This document shows, piece after piece, positions 25,217 to 33,392 of a stretch of DNA of 33,392 bases. The notes beneath the pieces are model-generated. The model did no database searches. It was not told the DNA's origin and saw only the letters and a program-made list of their open reading frames with translations. Source of the stretch: Methanoregulaceae archaeon. Its GTDB lineage: Bacteria > Armatimonadota > Fimbriimonadia > Fimbriimonadales > Fimbriimonadaceae. Made by a program: the position numbers and the translations under genes. The stretch lies in the NCBI GenBank assembly GCA_020850325.1, contig JADZEW010000034.1, positions 1-33,392 of the forward strand, written 5' to 3'. Numbering within the stretch: the first letter of the stretch is position 1; each line of letters opens with the position of its first letter.

Positions 25217-25222
25217 CATACT
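25217..25222 (+). promoter_or_regulatory. Possible leaderless -10 box for the unknown gene at 25230
   Basis: CATACT lies seven bases before the ATG, close to the TATACT-N7-ATG arrangement at 7496. No good -35 box or Shine-Dalgarno site is visible. Confidence 0.3.
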
Positions 25223-25229
25223 GGGACGC

Positions 25230-26147
25230 ATGGGGAAGCTGCTGCTGGTGGGCGGGGGCTCGGCGGCGTGGGCGGATTGGCTGAAGGACAACCGCGCCGG
25301 CCGCGACTTGGTAGTGCTCGACCCGGCTGACGCCCACTACGGAGCCGCCGGGCGGTTGTGGGTGCTCCGCGGCACGCGCCCCATCTACTCCGCTTTCTAC
25401 GGCAGCCTCGATCCCCAGCGATCCCCGCACCTGCTGATGGCGGCCCTCCACGAGTTTCTTGGCGTCGTCGATGACAACGCGATCATTCAGATGTATCCCA
25501 TGCGCGCCTCGCCCCTGATGCGGCAGATGACCCAAACCCTGACCGGCATGGTGCGTCCCGCGCGCATCTTGATGCCGAACGACGAACCCGATGACGCCAT
25601 CTGCTGGCCGGTGGGTCCGGAGTCGGTCGATCTGATCAAGCCGCTGCCCAACCTGGTGCTGCAAGCACAACGCAAAGCCCAGTGGCTGAAGCTGATCGAG
25701 CGGTCCAGCCGCCACGAGATCCCGCTGGACCGCCTCACGATTCAGGGAGCGCGGCTGGGCTCAGGGCGGCTGCTCGATTCCGTCATGCGCCAGCGAGCCG
25801 GGCTCGAGGATGCCCTACGCGTCGAGGTGTGCGGCTCGGCGCTGCTGGTCATCACCAAGGGCGAGCTCGCGGAAGAGCAGGTGACCCGTGCCCTCGACAT
25901 CACCCACACCCAGCGGGCGCACATCGTCCACTCCGAGGACTATGAGAACTTGCTTTGCGCATTTGTACGGCTGAGCGGCGAGGAGTTCGGCTATGGGCGG
26001 GTCGAATCTCTCGACTTTGAGGCCGGGCTAGCGGTCGTGATGGCCGATGCCGTGCCCCCGGTGCCAATCCCGATTCTGCGGCTGGGCAGCCTGCGCGTGG
26101 ACGCCGACGGGCACGAGCTGGGCGAAGTCCGCCCCTGGCAGGTATAA
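25230..26147 (+). CDS. Protein of unknown function (305 residues)
   Basis: I do not recognise this protein. It starts MGKLLLVGGGSAAWADWL, a hydrophobic strand followed by GGG, like the first strand of a nucleotide-binding fold, and ends in a beta-rich stretch (IPILRLGSLRVDADGHELGE). In between is LVVLDPADAHYGAAGRLWVL and a mostly helical middle with PARILMPNDEPDD. It has no signal peptide, membrane helix or Cys-rich motif, so it is probably cytosolic. Codon use looks like that of its neighbours. It is divergent from glcE and lies 9 bases upstream of the histidine phosphatase gene, so the two may form a unit with lnt. The long open frame with strong coding character supports a real gene. Confidence 0.8.
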   Translation: MGKLLLVGGGSAAWADWLKDNRAGRDLVVLDPADAHYGAAGRLWVLRGTRPIYSAFYGSLDPQRSPHLLMAALHEFLGVVDDNAIIQMYPMRASPLMRQMTQTLTGMVRPARILMPNDEPDDAICWPVGPESVDLIKPLPNLVLQAQRKAQWLKLIERSSRHEIPLDRLTIQGARLGSGRLLDSVMRQRAGLEDALRVEVCGSALLVITKGELAEEQVTRALDITHTQRAHIVHSEDYENLLCAFVRLSGEEFGYGRVESLDFEAGLAVVMADAVPPVPIPILRLGSLRVDADGHELGEVRPWQV

Positions 26148-26150
26148 ACT
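26145..26150 (+). promoter_or_regulatory. Likely leaderless -10 box for the histidine phosphatase gene
   Basis: TAAACT, six bases, then ATG at 26157; its first three bases are the stop codon of the preceding gene. It is identical in sequence and spacing to the box before glcF. Confidence 0.4.
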
Positions 26151-26156
26151 GCGCCG

Positions 26157-26762
26157 ATGCGCCTGTACCTCGTGCGTCACGGTCAGACCCTTTGGAATGT
26201 GGAAGGGCGGGCGCAGGGGCATGCGGATATCGAGCTCGATTCGGTGGGCGTCGAGCAAGCCCGCCGCCTGAAGTCGAATCTGCCGGAGGGCGTCCATGCC
26301 TTCAGCAGCGACATGCGGCGAGCCCTCGCAACCGCCCAAGCGGTCACCCTTCGAGTGACGACCGACATTCGGTTGCGCGAGCGCAACCTCGGCATGTTCG
26401 AGGGTCGCTCGTTCACCGAGTTTCACGAGCACTTCCGTGCCTCGGGCAAGTCGTTCAGCGAGTTCGCGCCCCCGGGCGGAGAGTCCTTCCTCGACGTGTG
26501 GCATCGGCTCCACTCCTTTACCGAGGAGGTTGGCGAGATGGACGACGATCAAATTATCGTCACGCACGGCGGCACCGGCGCGCTGCTTCTCGCGCAACTG
26601 ATGCAGGGCCGCCCCGAGACTGCGCGGGCCTTCCGGTTTGGCAACACGGCAGTGACCGAACTCGAACGTCGCCCCGACGGAAGCTTTGTGATGCTTCGCT
26701 ACAACGACACCTCGCACCTGGATGAGCCTGCACGCGAAGGGGACACCGATGGTTCCCGATAA
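26157..26762 (+). CDS. Histidine phosphatase family protein (phosphoglycerate mutase-like)
   Basis: A 201-residue branch-1 histidine phosphatase. The catalytic RHG is at the start (LYLVRHGQTLWNVEGRAQGH, His8 phosphorylated). Supporting residues are Arg54 in SDMRRALATAQ, Glu75 in RERNLGMFEGRSF and His137 in IVTHGGT. Members include cofactor-dependent phosphoglycerate mutases and many small-molecule phosphatases such as alpha-ribazole phosphatase; the substrate cannot be told from sequence. The end overlaps the lnt start by 14 bases, so the two are probably co-translated. Confidence 0.93.
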   Translation: MRLYLVRHGQTLWNVEGRAQGHADIELDSVGVEQARRLKSNLPEGVHAFSSDMRRALATAQAVTLRVTTDIRLRERNLGMFEGRSFTEFHEHFRASGKSFSEFAPPGGESFLDVWHRLHSFTEEVGEMDDDQIIVTHGGTGALLLAQLMQGRPETARAFRFGNTAVTELERRPDGSFVMLRYNDTSHLDEPAREGDTDGSR

Positions 26763-28227
26763 GCTCCGTCGGGCAGGGCCGATTTTCGCGAGCGCGGTGT
26801 TGTACTCGCTTGCGTTCCCGCCGCTGAATCTGGGGCTGCTGGTGCTGGTGGCGCTGGCCCCTTGGTTCGTGAGCTTGATTCCGACCGAAACCCACCAACC
26901 GCGGGCGTTTCGCAGCGGGTTCTTGTTCGGCTTTCTCATCACGCTGTATCAGTTGCTGTGGGTGGTGCCGCTGGTCAAGCAGTGGACCGGCTCGCCCAGC
27001 TTGGGGTTTGCACCGTATCTGATTTGCGCCCTGCTGGGCGGGGTGTTCTTCGGGGGGCTGGGCTGGTTGATCGCCGAAGCGATTCGCCGCAAGATGTGGT
27101 GGGCGGTGCCGCTGCTGTTCGCGGGGCATGAAGTCGCGCGGTCGTATGTGCCGATCTTCGCGTTTCCGTTCTTCTTGGTCTCGACGCCGCTTTGGCCGTT
27201 CCCTTACTTGATTCAAACCGCCTACCTGGGCACGCAGTATCTGACCTCGGCTTGGGTGGTGCTGATCAATGTTCTCGTGGTGTTCTTCCTGATCAAGGCT
27301 CCCTTCTTTCCTTTACGCAAGTATGCGATCGTCGCGATTTTGGGGTGCGTGGCTTCGATGCTGAGGTACGTCCAGCCGATTCCGGGCGAGCAGCGGACGT
27401 TCGCCGCGATTCAGCCGGGCGTCAACATGGCGTTCGGCGACGAGCAAACCCGCCGCGATCAACTCTTCGACAATGTCGCTCAACTTTACGTGGGGTTGGA
27501 CCGCTTCCGGATCGACTTCGTGCTGTTCCCGGAAGGGATGGCGGCAGGCAGCAACGGTAGCGAGCCGATCCTCCCCTTCGAGATTCAGCCGAAGTATCCG
27601 ACGATCGTCGGCGGACAGCGGGTGGCGGGCCCTCGCCGCTACCAATCGGCATTCGGATTCGACGGCACGTGGCAGCATGCAGATAAGGCGCGCCTGGTGG
27701 CGTTCGGCGAGTACGTTCCCGGCCGCGACTGGATTCCGTTTCTCGAGAAGTTCAAGCTGCCGGGCGGCGACATGAGCGCGGCCGAGGAGACTCGCGCGCT
27801 GACCGTCGGTGGCATCAAAGTCGGGCCGATGATCTGCTTTGAGGGGCTGTTCTGGGATATTGCCCAGCGCCAAGTGGACAACGGGGCGCAACTGCTGGCC
27901 GTGATGGCGGTGGATGACTGGTACATGGGCACCGGAACCCCCGATCAGCTGCGGGCGGCGAGTATCTGGCGGGCGGTGGAGACCGACTTGCCGGTGCTTC
28001 GCGCCGCCGCGACGGGATATAGCATGGCGATCGACCAGCGTGGCCGCGTCATCAGCGAAGTGCCGATCGGGGGGCCGCAAGCCGTGGTTGCCAATCTGCG
28101 GATTCCGGAGAAGCCGACCGCGATGCCCTCGCGCCGCTTCGTACCGTGGTTCTTTGCGATCTTCTTCTTCGGTTACGCCGGGTGGTGCGCGTTCAGCCGG
28201 TTCAAGCCGGCTTCCGCCAAACCATGA
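26749..28227 (+). CDS. lnt: Apolipoprotein N-acyltransferase
   Basis: A 492-residue Lnt: several N-terminal membrane helices (about 10-220), then a nitrilase-like periplasmic domain and a final helix (WFFAIFFFGYAGWCAF). The catalytic triad is present: Glu in LFPEGMAAGS (about 262), Lys in ADKARLVAFGEYVPG (about 313) and Cys in MICFEGLFWD (about 363). It adds the third acyl chain to the N-terminal Cys of lipoproteins, supporting a diderm envelope. The ATG at 26749 is chosen because AAGGGG lies seven bases upstream. An in-frame ATG at 26722 has no such site and would lie wholly inside the phosphatase gene. It ends 26 bases inside the convergent methyltransferase gene. Confidence 0.93.
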   Translation: MVPDKLRRAGPIFASAVLYSLAFPPLNLGLLVLVALAPWFVSLIPTETHQPRAFRSGFLFGFLITLYQLLWVVPLVKQWTGSPSLGFAPYLICALLGGVFFGGLGWLIAEAIRRKMWWAVPLLFAGHEVARSYVPIFAFPFFLVSTPLWPFPYLIQTAYLGTQYLTSAWVVLINVLVVFFLIKAPFFPLRKYAIVAILGCVASMLRYVQPIPGEQRTFAAIQPGVNMAFGDEQTRRDQLFDNVAQLYVGLDRFRIDFVLFPEGMAAGSNGSEPILPFEIQPKYPTIVGGQRVAGPRRYQSAFGFDGTWQHADKARLVAFGEYVPGRDWIPFLEKFKLPGGDMSAAEETRALTVGGIKVGPMICFEGLFWDIAQRQVDNGAQLLAVMAVDDWYMGTGTPDQLRAASIWRAVETDLPVLRAAATGYSMAIDQRGRVISEVPIGGPQAVVANLRIPEKPTAMPSRRFVPWFFAIFFFGYAGWCAFSRFKPASAKP

Positions 28228-28915
28228 CCAGCCCCCACGGCGCGCGGTTGTAGTCCTCGCCGCCGGGCACCGCGGGGTCGGCGGACGGTTCGTCGAAGGA
28301 CTCCAAGGCCAAACCCGCGGTGAGGAACGCTTGCATATAGGCGGCCAGCGGGCGGTGCCAGTTGCGCACGCGGATGTCCGCCCATTCCACCCACTCGGCG
28401 CGCTCTTCCAGATAACGGTCGACTGCCATGAACAGGAAGTTGCCCTCCTCATCCCGCCGCCGAGGGTGGGGGATCGTGGTTGCGAAGCTGGTGAGATTGG
28501 CGACGACGAACTTGCCTCCCGGCTTGAGTACGCGCGCCGCTTCGAGGATCGCGGTGCGGAAGTCGGGGATGTCGATGAGCGACAGGTAGGAGACGACTCC
28601 GTCGAAGGCCGCATCGCGGAAGGGAAGCTGGGAGCCTTCGCCAAGGACATACGTTGCCCCGCCCAGCGTCGTCGCGTGTTGAAGGAGTTCGCCCACCGGG
28701 TCTAGACCGGTCACGATCGCCCCTCGGTCAGCCAGCCATCGGCAGAATCGGCCCTCGCCGCAGCCGACATCGAGCCACAGCTCACCGGGCAAAGGCGAGC
28801 AGGCGGCTTGCGTCGGGTGATCGACAACGTGGCGACGGGTCCAATCGCCTTGCTCAGCCATGCTGCGGATCCACGCCCCTGCCGAGGTAGACCATCCGTC
28901 CCAATCGTTCGCCAT
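28202..28915 (-). CDS. Class I SAM-dependent methyltransferase
   Basis: A 237-residue Rossmann-fold methyltransferase of the Methyltransf_11 type. Motif I is LWLDVGCGEGRFCRWLADRG; it is followed by VTGLDPVGELLQHA, GEGSQLPFRDAAFDGVVSYL and ARVLKPGGKFVVANL. The substrate is unknown; small-molecule, quinone or lipid methylation is typical for this group. The ATG at 28915 is chosen, with TATCTT seven bases upstream as a probable leaderless -10 box. The in-frame ATGs at 28966 and 28957 would place the N terminus across the DinB-like gene start. The gene is divergent from the DinB-like gene with 40 bases between the start codons. Confidence 0.9.
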   Translation of the reverse strand: MANDWDGWSTSAGAWIRSMAEQGDWTRRHVVDHPTQAACSPLPGELWLDVGCGEGRFCRWLADRGAIVTGLDPVGELLQHATTLGGATYVLGEGSQLPFRDAAFDGVVSYLSLIDIPDFRTAILEAARVLKPGGKFVVANLTSFATTIPHPRRRDEEGNFLFMAVDRYLEERAEWVEWADIRVRNWHRPLAAYMQAFLTAGLALESFDEPSADPAVPGGEDYNRAPWGLVMVWRKPA

Positions 28916-28921
28916 GGCCAC

Positions 28922-28949
28922 CAAGATACCGGGGTCCGCGTGCCAAACT
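28922..28949. promoter_or_regulatory. Divergent promoter region between methyltransferase and DinB-like genes
   Basis: On the minus strand TATCTT is seven bases before the methyltransferase ATG. On the plus strand CAAACT is six bases before the DinB-like ATG. With only 40 bases between the two starts, both transcripts would be almost leaderless. Confidence 0.35.
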
Positions 28950-28955
28950 TGGAGC

Positions 28956-29375
28956 ATGACTGCCAAGGAACTCCTTCAATCCCTCGTCGACAACGCCGGC
29001 TCCCAACTCGAACAGTGCTTCAATGGGGTCACCGAAGATCAAGCCGATCTGAAGCTGCACGAAGACTCGATGTCGTTTCGCGTGACCGCGGCTCACCTTG
29101 CCGAGTGCTGCGTTGCCGTGCTCGAGCACGTCGAGGGCCGTGAGCACCAGTGGGGAACGTTCAAGCCCAAGAGTGCGGCGCTGGCGCCGCTGATCGAGGA
29201 GTGGCGCGAACTCCGAGCCAAGGCCGTGGCAGCGACGGTCAGTGACGACGACAAGCTGATCAAACTGGCGACCGACTACATCGTCGGCCATGACTACTAC
29301 CACGTCGGGCAGTTGGTGACGCTGCGCCTATCGTTCGACAAGGCCTGGAACTCGTACTCGATCTACGGAAGCTAA
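28956..29375 (+). CDS. DinB-like four-helix metalloprotein
   Basis: A 139-residue protein of the DinB/YfiT superfamily. The three metal-binding His are His47 in TAAHLAECC and His112 and His116 in GHDYYHVGQL, placed as in DinB-fold proteins. These are cytosolic four-helix bundles; characterised members include thiol S-transferases and maleylpyruvate isomerases, while many others are unassigned. The ATG at 28956 directly follows GGAG with only two bases between, too close for a good ribosome site. A longer frame from 28860 overlaps the methyltransferase and was rejected. Confidence 0.83.
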   Translation: MTAKELLQSLVDNAGSQLEQCFNGVTEDQADLKLHEDSMSFRVTAAHLAECCVAVLEHVEGREHQWGTFKPKSAALAPLIEEWRELRAKAVAATVSDDDKLIKLATDYIVGHDYYHVGQLVTLRLSFDKAWNSYSIYGS

Positions 29376-29405
29376 GGGGATTAGCTCGGGTGCTCGCCTT
29401 GAACT

Positions 29406-29435
29406 CCCCCTCTCCTCGCTTGCGGGGAGAGGGGG
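29406..29435. repeat. GC-rich palindrome (class C)
   Basis: CCCCCTCTCC and GGAGAGGGGG form a perfect 10-bp stem with loop TCGCTTGCGG. It lies 31 bases after the DinB-like stop, between convergent genes, without a T-run. A family B repeat follows 28 bases later. Confidence 0.6.
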
Positions 29436-29463
29436 CAGGGGGGTGAGGGGTACGCCAGCAAAG

Positions 29464-29510
29464 GCGCAGGGCCTCATGCTTTTGCTTCGCTCAGCACTCG
29501 AAACCTGCAC
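29464..29510 (-). repeat. Structured short repeat, family B, copy 2
   Basis: Read on the minus strand: GTGCAGG, TTTCGA, inner stem GTGCT/AGCAT, GAGGC, CCTGCGC. The outer stem pairs over 7 bp with one G-T pair. Outer stem, TTTCGA and GAGGC match copy 1 at 273-310; the inner stem and loop differ in sequence and length but can still pair. Confidence 0.55.
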
Positions 29511-29528
29511 CTACCGTCGGTGGGTCGT

Positions 29529-30248
29529 CTACCCGTCGCCGATGCGGTCAAAGCCGCCCGGATAGTAGGTGAAGATCAGCACCGAGTTCTCGGCCGGGGT
29601 GAACCCTATGGCTCGCCGAAACGCGCCGGTTTGTCCAATCTGCCAGCCCTGCTCAGGCAGAGCCGCGTACACCCCGAGCACGATGTCCGACGTGTACTTG
29701 ATCGCGTAGTTGAACTGTCCGACGGGGCCGCTCCAGTTGTCGCCACCCGCGGTGTCATAGACGACCATTCGTTGCACGCCGTCCAGCCCGGCCCGACCAA
29801 TCGGCGCACTGAACTTCACCCGTAGCGACTTGGTCTCTCCGGCCTTAAAGGAAACCGCCGTGCGATCGAGTCGCTCATAGGTCTTTGCCCACACGCCCTT
29901 GGCCTTCTCCGCTTCGGAGGGTTCGGTCCGCGCGATCGGTCCATGCCGCAGGGCGACAGCGCCCCCGTTGACCGTGGCCGATTGTCGCATCGCCTGGCTC
30001 TGAGCCCAGTTCACCTGCCGTCCGCGAATGGGCAAGGCAAGGTCGAGGGTGACCGCGCGATTCGAGGTGTTCTTCAAGCCGGTGGTCGATTCCAGGGTCA
30101 CCATGTCCTTCGACAGGGTGTAGGTCACCGAGTGAGTAACCATCGCGACAGGGGTGGTCGCCGGAGACTCGGGAATGCCGGGATAGACGACCTGCGCCGA
30201 GGCGGGGATCGTCTGCGCTACTAGCAATGTTGCGAGGGTCGCGATCAT
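29529..30248 (-). CDS. Secreted protein of unknown function
   Basis: A 239-residue protein with a signal peptide (MIATLATLLVAQTIPASAQ). The mature part is a single beta-rich domain. It includes TYTLSKDMVTLESTTGLKNT, then NRAVTLDLALPIRGRQVNW, a central SLRVKFSAPIGRAGLDGVQR, and a C-terminal stretch about fitting and energy-like repeats that I cannot assign. The pattern of alternating strands around 'KNTSNRAV' looks like an immunoglobulin-like or DUF4424-type fold, but I do not recognise the family. The ATG at 30248 is chosen over one at 30266 because it starts the signal peptide. It is convergent with the DinB-like gene and divergent from sufC; no functional link is visible. Confidence 0.75.
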   Translation of the reverse strand: MIATLATLLVAQTIPASAQVVYPGIPESPATTPVAMVTHSVTYTLSKDMVTLESTTGLKNTSNRAVTLDLALPIRGRQVNWAQSQAMRQSATVNGGAVALRHGPIARTEPSEAEKAKGVWAKTYERLDRTAVSFKAGETKSLRVKFSAPIGRAGLDGVQRMVVYDTAGGDNWSGPVGQFNYAIKYTSDIVLGVYAALPEQGWQIGQTGAFRRAIGFTPAENSVLIFTYYPGGFDRIGDG

Positions 30249-30310
30249 ATCTCTAGCATACGCCACTCGTCGCGATTCTTGGCACTTTGGTCGCTAAGAG
30301 AGGCCGTGAA

Positions 30311-30370
30311 GGATGTGGGATGCCGTATGTGGGATGTAGCTTGAGGAGTCCGAGCCACATCCGACATTCG
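30311..30370. repeat. Short GGATGTGGGATG-type repeat cluster
   Basis: ATGTGGGATG occurs twice (from 30313 and 30327), followed by the inverted relative CACATCCGACATTC near 30357. It fills part of the 205-base gap between the secreted unknown and sufC, and translates on the minus strand as repeats like SHIRHPTS, a pattern of low-complexity intergenic DNA rather than protein. Confidence 0.45.
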
Positions 30371-30410
30371 ACAACCCGCAGACGCTACCGAATCAATCCT
30401 GACAAAAAGG

Positions 30411-30416
30411 TAAACT
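30411..30416 (+). promoter_or_regulatory. Possible -10 box for sufCD
   Basis: TAAACT lies 37 bases before the sufC ATG, giving a short normal leader that includes AAAAGG. The -35 region is not convincing. Confidence 0.3.
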
Positions 30417-30453
30417 CTGGTCTCAACTCCCGCGTAGTAAAAGGCGCACCACC

Positions 30454-31212
<759 letters not shown>

Positions 31213-31213
31213 G

Positions 31214-32545
31214 GTGCTGATCACCGAGAAGCCGCATTCACTGATCTCGAACTTCGAAGCCGTTCGAGAGTTGCTGGGTCTGACCGGCCCCGAGTCGCTG
31301 CGTGCGGTTCGCGAAGCCGCACTCGCCAAGTTCGCCGAGGCGGGCATCCCGACCACGCGTGACGAAGAGTTCAAATATCTGCCGCTGAATCGCCTCCGCG
31401 AGACCGAGTATGTGCCGTCGTATGGCGCAACGCTGAGCGAAGACGACCTTCGCGGCATGCCCCTGAAAACCCTCGATGGCCCGTGCCTCACCATCGTCAA
31501 TGGCGAGTTCGCTCCGGAGCTCTCGAACGTCAGCGGCCTGCCCAACGGCGTCCGCGTGAGGGCCCTCTCCGAGGCGCTGGAGCAGCACGAAGGCTTGGTG
31601 ATGCGCCACCTCGGCAAGATCGCCACCCACGAAGGCAAGCTCGGTACTACGAACGATGAGCGATTCACCCATCTGAACACTGCCTACATGGCCGAAGGGG
31701 TCTACGTGTTCGTCGCCAAGGGCGTGATGGTCGAGCCGACGATCCACCTGCGCTTAATCACGCAAGCCGACCACGGTACGATCGCGGTCCATCCTCGGGT
31801 TGTTATCGAGCTCGAAGAAGGCGCGGCAGCGAAGATCGTCGAGAGCTACCACGGCCTCGGCGGCGAGAGCTTTACGAACGTCGTCCACGAGATCGCGCTC
31901 GGCGCGAACGCGAACCTCGAGTATGTGAAGTCGCAGACCGAGGGCGGCTCGACGATCCATATCGCGAATCAATACGTCGACCAGAAGGACGGCTCGGTGT
32001 TTACGTCGAACCAAGTTGCGTTTGGCGCGGCGATCTCGCGCACCGACCTCAACGTGTTCGTCGATGGCGAACACACCGAGACGTCGCTGAACGGCGCCTA
32101 CCTGGGCCAGGGCGAGCAGATCATCGACAACCACACGAGGATCGACCACGCGAAGCCGAACTGCCACTCGTTCGAGGTGTACAAAGGCATCCTCGACGAC
32201 CGGTCGGTCGGTGTGTTCAACGGCAAGATCTTCGTGTACGAGGACGCCCAGAAGACCGACGCGAAGCAGACCAACCAGGCGCTGCTGCTCTCGGCGAACG
32301 CGACGATCAACACGAAGCCGCAGCTTGAGATCTTCGCCGACGACGTGAAGTGTACGCACGGCGCGACGGTCGGCCAGATCCGCGACGAAGCGTTGTTCTA
32401 TCTCCGCTCCCGCGGCATTCCCGAGATGGACGCCCGCGGATTGCTGGTCTACGCCTTCGCGGCCGAAGTCCTCGAGAAGATCTCGATCGATGTCGTCCGC
32501 GAAGCGCTTGAAGCCGAGTTGTATCGACGCCTTAATCGGGACTGA
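31214..32545 (+). CDS. sufD: Fe-S cluster assembly protein SufD
   Basis: A 443-residue SufB/SufD-family scaffold protein. The N-terminal helical region (to about 110) leads to the beta-helix core with VFNGKIFVYEDAQKTDAKQT, the following NQALLLSANATINTKPQLEI, and FADDVKCTHGATVGQIRDEA, which contains the conserved His used in SufB-SufD contact and cluster building. The N terminus with TRDEEFKYLPLNRL is SufD-like, and the length is closer to SufD than to SufB (about 470-490). The start is GTG at 31214, two bases after the sufC stop; the frame upstream overlaps sufC. Confidence 0.9.
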   Translation: MLITEKPHSLISNFEAVRELLGLTGPESLRAVREAALAKFAEAGIPTTRDEEFKYLPLNRLRETEYVPSYGATLSEDDLRGMPLKTLDGPCLTIVNGEFAPELSNVSGLPNGVRVRALSEALEQHEGLVMRHLGKIATHEGKLGTTNDERFTHLNTAYMAEGVYVFVAKGVMVEPTIHLRLITQADHGTIAVHPRVVIELEEGAAAKIVESYHGLGGESFTNVVHEIALGANANLEYVKSQTEGGSTIHIANQYVDQKDGSVFTSNQVAFGAAISRTDLNVFVDGEHTETSLNGAYLGQGEQIIDNHTRIDHAKPNCHSFEVYKGILDDRSVGVFNGKIFVYEDAQKTDAKQTNQALLLSANATINTKPQLEIFADDVKCTHGATVGQIRDEALFYLRSRGIPEMDARGLLVYAFAAEVLEKISIDVVREALEAELYRRLNRD

Positions 32546-32555
32546 TCTCCTAGTT

Positions 32556-32585
32556 CCCTCCCATTCGCTCCGGCGAGAGGGAGGG
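32556..32585. repeat. Hairpin after sufD
   Basis: CCCTCCC (32556-32562) and GGGAGGG (32579-32585) form a 7-bp stem. It could help end the sufCD transcript, but no T-run follows. Confidence 0.45.
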
Positions 32586-32641
32586 TTAGGAAGGGAGAAT
32601 CCTCTTGGATGGGCGAACGACTACACGGTATCCCACGTGGG

Positions 32642-32663
32642 GCAGGGATGCCTTGTGCCCTGC
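32642..32663 (+). repeat. Half copy of palindromic family A
   Basis: GCAGGG-ATGCCTTGTG-CCCTGC is a perfect 6-bp hairpin. Its loop matches the family A loop (ATG..TT.GTG), and the bases before it, GTGG, match the element edge. The second arm of the element is not seen. Confidence 0.5.
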
Positions 32664-32694
32664 GAGCGAAGCGGCCCAACCTCTCCACCCCCAA

Positions 32695-32723
32695 CCCCCT
32701 CCTCTCCGCTGGAAAGGAGGGGG
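32695..32723. repeat. GC-rich palindrome (class C) next to the IS end
   Basis: CCCCCTCC and GGAGGGGG form an 8-bp stem with a 13-base loop, seven bases outside the IS terminus at 32731. Confidence 0.55.
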
Positions 32724-32730
32724 CTCATTT

Positions 32731-33392
32731 TGGAGTGAGCCCTTTTTCGTAGACACCTCTTGGTCATTGAAGGATTGCATGTTCCTTCGAGAACTGGTCT
32801 GGGGTCTTCATCCCAAGAGACGAGTGAAGACGCTGTGAGTTGTAGAGTTTGAAGTAGTCCGCGAAGGCTTCGCGGGCTTCTTCAAGATCGGCGTAAAGGT
32901 CGCATCCCGCTTCTTCGAGTTTGAAGGTCTTGAAGAAGGATTCGACGCGTGCGTTCTGGGTGGGACGCGCGGGGTCCGAGTAGCTCGGCGTTCCGCCATG
33001 TCGGATCACCAGATCCCGGTAGTCGTGGCTGACATAGTTCGAGCCGCGGTCCGAGTGGTGGATCCAGTCTGGACGCACGCAGGTCTGGCCAAGTGCCATG
33101 AGCAGGCCGTCGCGGGTGAGCTTGGTGTCGTTCCTGGCCGAGATGGCCCATCCCACCACCTGCCTGGTGAACGAATCGAGCACCACCGCCAGATAGCCCC
33201 AGCGGCCACCCACCAGCGGGATCGCGGTCACGTCGGCGGCGAGGACTTCGCCGGCCCGGCCCGGCACCCTTCCTTTGAGCAGGTTGGCACCGCCTTTCCA
33301 GACTCCTGGAATCGTCGAGGAGCGCCTGCGTCTGGGACGGTTGCTCGACAGCCGGTGCCTGCGCATCAGCGTGCGTGCCCGCTTTGCCGTCA
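32731..33392 (-). mobile_element. IS3-family element, right end (cut by the window edge)
   Basis: The element runs leftward on the minus strand and ends at 32731. Its terminal bases, read inward, are TGGAGTGAGCCCTTTTTCG, the mirror of the copy that ends at 126. The 5' part with orfA is outside the window. The flank holds a palindrome, and the target duplication cannot be checked because only one end is present. Confidence 0.85.
32764..33392 (-). CDS. IS3-family transposase (OrfB, DDE type), partial at window end
   Basis: The visible 209 residues are open to the window edge, so the true start is outside. The visible N-terminal side, TAKRARTLMRRHRLSSNRPR, is the helical DNA-binding lead typical of IS3 OrfB. 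The integrase core carries the DDE residues: Asp in LAADVTAIPL, Asp in HHSDRGSNY and Glu in QNARVESFFKT. It is probably made by frameshifting from orfA. It is intact as far as visible. The ATG at 33366 is internal, not the likely start. Confidence 0.95.
   Translation of the reverse strand, partial: TAKRARTLMRRHRLSSNRPRRRRSSTIPGVWKGGANLLKGRVPGRAGEVLAADVTAIPLVGGRWGYLAVVLDSFTRQVVGWAISARNDTKLTRDGLLMALGQTCVRPDWIHHSDRGSNYVSHDYRDLVIRHGGTPSYSDPARPTQNARVESFFKTFKLEEAGCDLYADLEEAREAFADYFKLYNSQRLHSSLGMKTPDQFSKEHAILQ

Noticed and set aside
25068-25715. A longer N terminus for GlcE reaching 25715
   Set aside because: The extension runs through a family A repeat and antisense to the unknown gene at 25230; the ATG at 25067 gives the normal GlcE start.

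Overview
The window reads as a chromosomal segment (or a whole contig) of a high-GC, diderm-type bacterium. Supporting this are a lipoprotein N-acyltransferase (Lnt) next to a lipobox protein, a DsbD-type reductase, a PEP-CTERM secreted protein, and a pilin-like protein of the kind abundant in Armatimonadota and Planctomycetes. The mix (PEP-CTERM, prepilin-like protein, GlcE/GlcF, SufCD, Fimbriimonas-like style) makes a Fimbriimonadia/Armatimonadota host my best guess. That is inference; there is no rRNA gene here to test it. Both ends of the window are partial copies of the same IS3-family element in inverted orientation, so the ends may simply be assembly breaks at repeats.

Layout. 0-3.4 kb: a tightly coupled minus-strand operon (Trm112-like zinc protein, type II 3-dehydroquinase, M24 aminopeptidase, a degenerate ABC-type ATPase, a small MESH1-like HD hydrolase). 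3.5-10.5 kb, plus strand: an S9 peptidase, a sugar ABC permease with its binding lipoprotein (no ATPase), then LD-carboxypeptidase, phosphodiester glycosidase (NAGPA-like) and a GNAT acetyltransferase. 10.6-11.85 kb, minus strand: rplJ-rplL with a clear sigma70-type promoter, a leader and an attenuator-like terminator. 11.9-18.7 kb: a pilin-like protein, DsbD, a GH20 hexosaminidase, a fatty acid desaturase and an ECF sigma/anti-sigma pair. 18.9-25.1 kb: a DUF454 membrane protein, a large GGDEF/HD-GYP sensor, and glycolate oxidase subunits GlcF and GlcE separated by a PEP-CTERM gene. 25.2-30.3 kb: an unknown protein, histidine phosphatase, Lnt, a methyltransferase, a DinB-like protein and a secreted unknown. 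30.4-32.5 kb: sufC-sufD. 32.7 kb to the end: the second IS3 copy.

Most of the window is ordinary housekeeping and envelope metabolism. The least explained material is the short-repeat layer. One family (A) of palindromic elements lies at 24086-24182, 25082-25172 and, in frame, inside glcE at 24471-24537, with a half copy at 32642-32663. Its hairpin stems differ between copies but stay perfectly or nearly perfectly paired, while the loop (ATG..TTCGTG) is kept. A second family (B, 273-310 and 29464-29510) shows the same behaviour. A third class (C) is plain GC-rich palindromes, two of which sit next to the IS ends. A further recurring signal is a TANNNT box placed 6-8 bases before the start codon of several genes, which suggests leaderless transcription.

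Gene starts were re-chosen from context (overlaps, Shine-Dalgarno sites, signal peptides), and several genes use GTG or TTG. No tRNA, rRNA or CRISPR array was seen. No gene-free stretch exceeds 300 bases; the longest, 94-357, holds the IS end, a palindrome and a family B repeat.
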